Below are positions 63,715 to 64,000 of a DNA stretch of 64,000 nucleotides, one piece after another. Position 1 is the stretch's first letter. Each line of letters opens with the position of its first letter. The translations under genes were made by a program, and so were the position numbers. Below the pieces are notes generated by a model. That model saw only the letters and a list, made by a program, of their open reading frames with translations. It searched no databases and was not told the origin of the DNA. This stretch comes from Gymnorhina tibicen (lineage: Eukaryota > Chordata > Aves > Passeriformes > Artamidae), in contig VXAZ01002516.1 of NCBI GenBank assembly GCA_013399875.1, forward strand, positions 62,001 to 126,000, given 5' to 3'.

Positions 63715-64000
63715 GATTCATAGAATATCCTGAGTTGGAAGGGACCCACAAAGATCATCAAGTCCAGCTCCTATCCTTGTACAGGACAACCTCAAGTACC
63801 ACACCATGTGCCCAAGAGTATTGTCCAAACGCTTCCTGAACTCTGTGAGCCTTGGTGCTGTGAGCACTTCCCTGGGGACTCTATTCCAGTGACCAACCAC
63901 CCTCTGGGTGAAGAATCTTTTCCTGATATCCAGCCCAAACTGCCCCTGACACAATGTCAGGCCATTTCCTCAAGTCCTGTCACTGGTCACCAGAGAGAAG
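63715..64000 (-). repeat. CR1 LINE 3' end, cut by the window edge
   Basis: A minus-strand CR1 starting 'gattcatagaatatcctgagttggaagggacccacaaagatcatc'. It runs through 'cttccctggggactctattccagtgaccaaccaccctctgggtgaag' to 'gtcctgtcactggtcaccagagagaag' at the last base. The antisense ORF2 end reads 'GQFGLDIRKRFFTQRVVGHW'. It is the best preserved CR1 here by eye. It may extend well beyond 64000. Confidence 0.96.

Noticed and set aside
1..64000. Bacterial-type systems such as operons, CRISPR arrays, phage or defence genes
   Set aside because: The repeat content is avian, stops are frequent in every frame, and no regularly spaced repeats or gene clusters occur.

Overview
This window looks like bird nuclear DNA, most likely from a passerine (songbird), and probably lies between genes or inside a very large intron. 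The base composition is A+T-rich and stop codons are frequent in all six frames. I found no protein-coding gene I could defend. The recognisable content is almost all transposable-element fossils. Several are CR1 LINEs of the avian type, including copies that keep the family's 3' tail with ATTCTATG-like repeats. One short element joins a tRNA-Ile-like head to a CR1 tail, the structure of the passerine family TguSINE1; this is the best clue to the lineage.

Layout. Positions 1-12.6 kb are mostly unrecognised sequence with two possible ancient repeat scraps (about 6.85 and 10.6 kb). CR1 3' fragments lie at 12.65-12.95 and 15.48-15.59 kb on the plus strand. An ancient, amniote-wide CR1/L3-like element on the minus strand occupies 19.02-19.56 and 20.59-21.09 kb, split by about 1 kb of other sequence. 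At 25.2-25.7 kb is a decayed hAT-superfamily transposase fragment on the minus strand with two in-frame stops. A degraded CR1 is at 31.93 kb and a long CR1 3' half at 33.15-33.86 kb.

At 38.58-39.42 kb a CR1 is split by a 341-bp solo LTR with TG...CA ends and a 6-bp target duplication. Further ancient CR1/L3-like blocks lie at 44.28-45.11 and 46.27-46.80 kb. The tRNA/CR1 composite SINE is at 51.43-51.56 kb. Younger CR1 tails on the minus strand are at 56.74-57.04 kb and 63.72 kb to the window edge. A CR1 copy with part of its ORF2 joined to its 3' region is at 60.90-61.20 kb.

Between these are long stretches where I recognise nothing: no gene, no structural RNA gene, no CRISPR array. Some hold small structures worth noting: perfect palindromes with paired E-boxes (28.24 kb) or homeodomain-type cores (14.74 kb), a 14-bp-stem hairpin (54.33 kb), short tandem duplications, and two weak splice-bounded exon candidates (4.2 and 48.1 kb). 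No genes work together in a system here. The window is best read as layered insertion history, with possible regulatory elements that need cross-species alignment to confirm.
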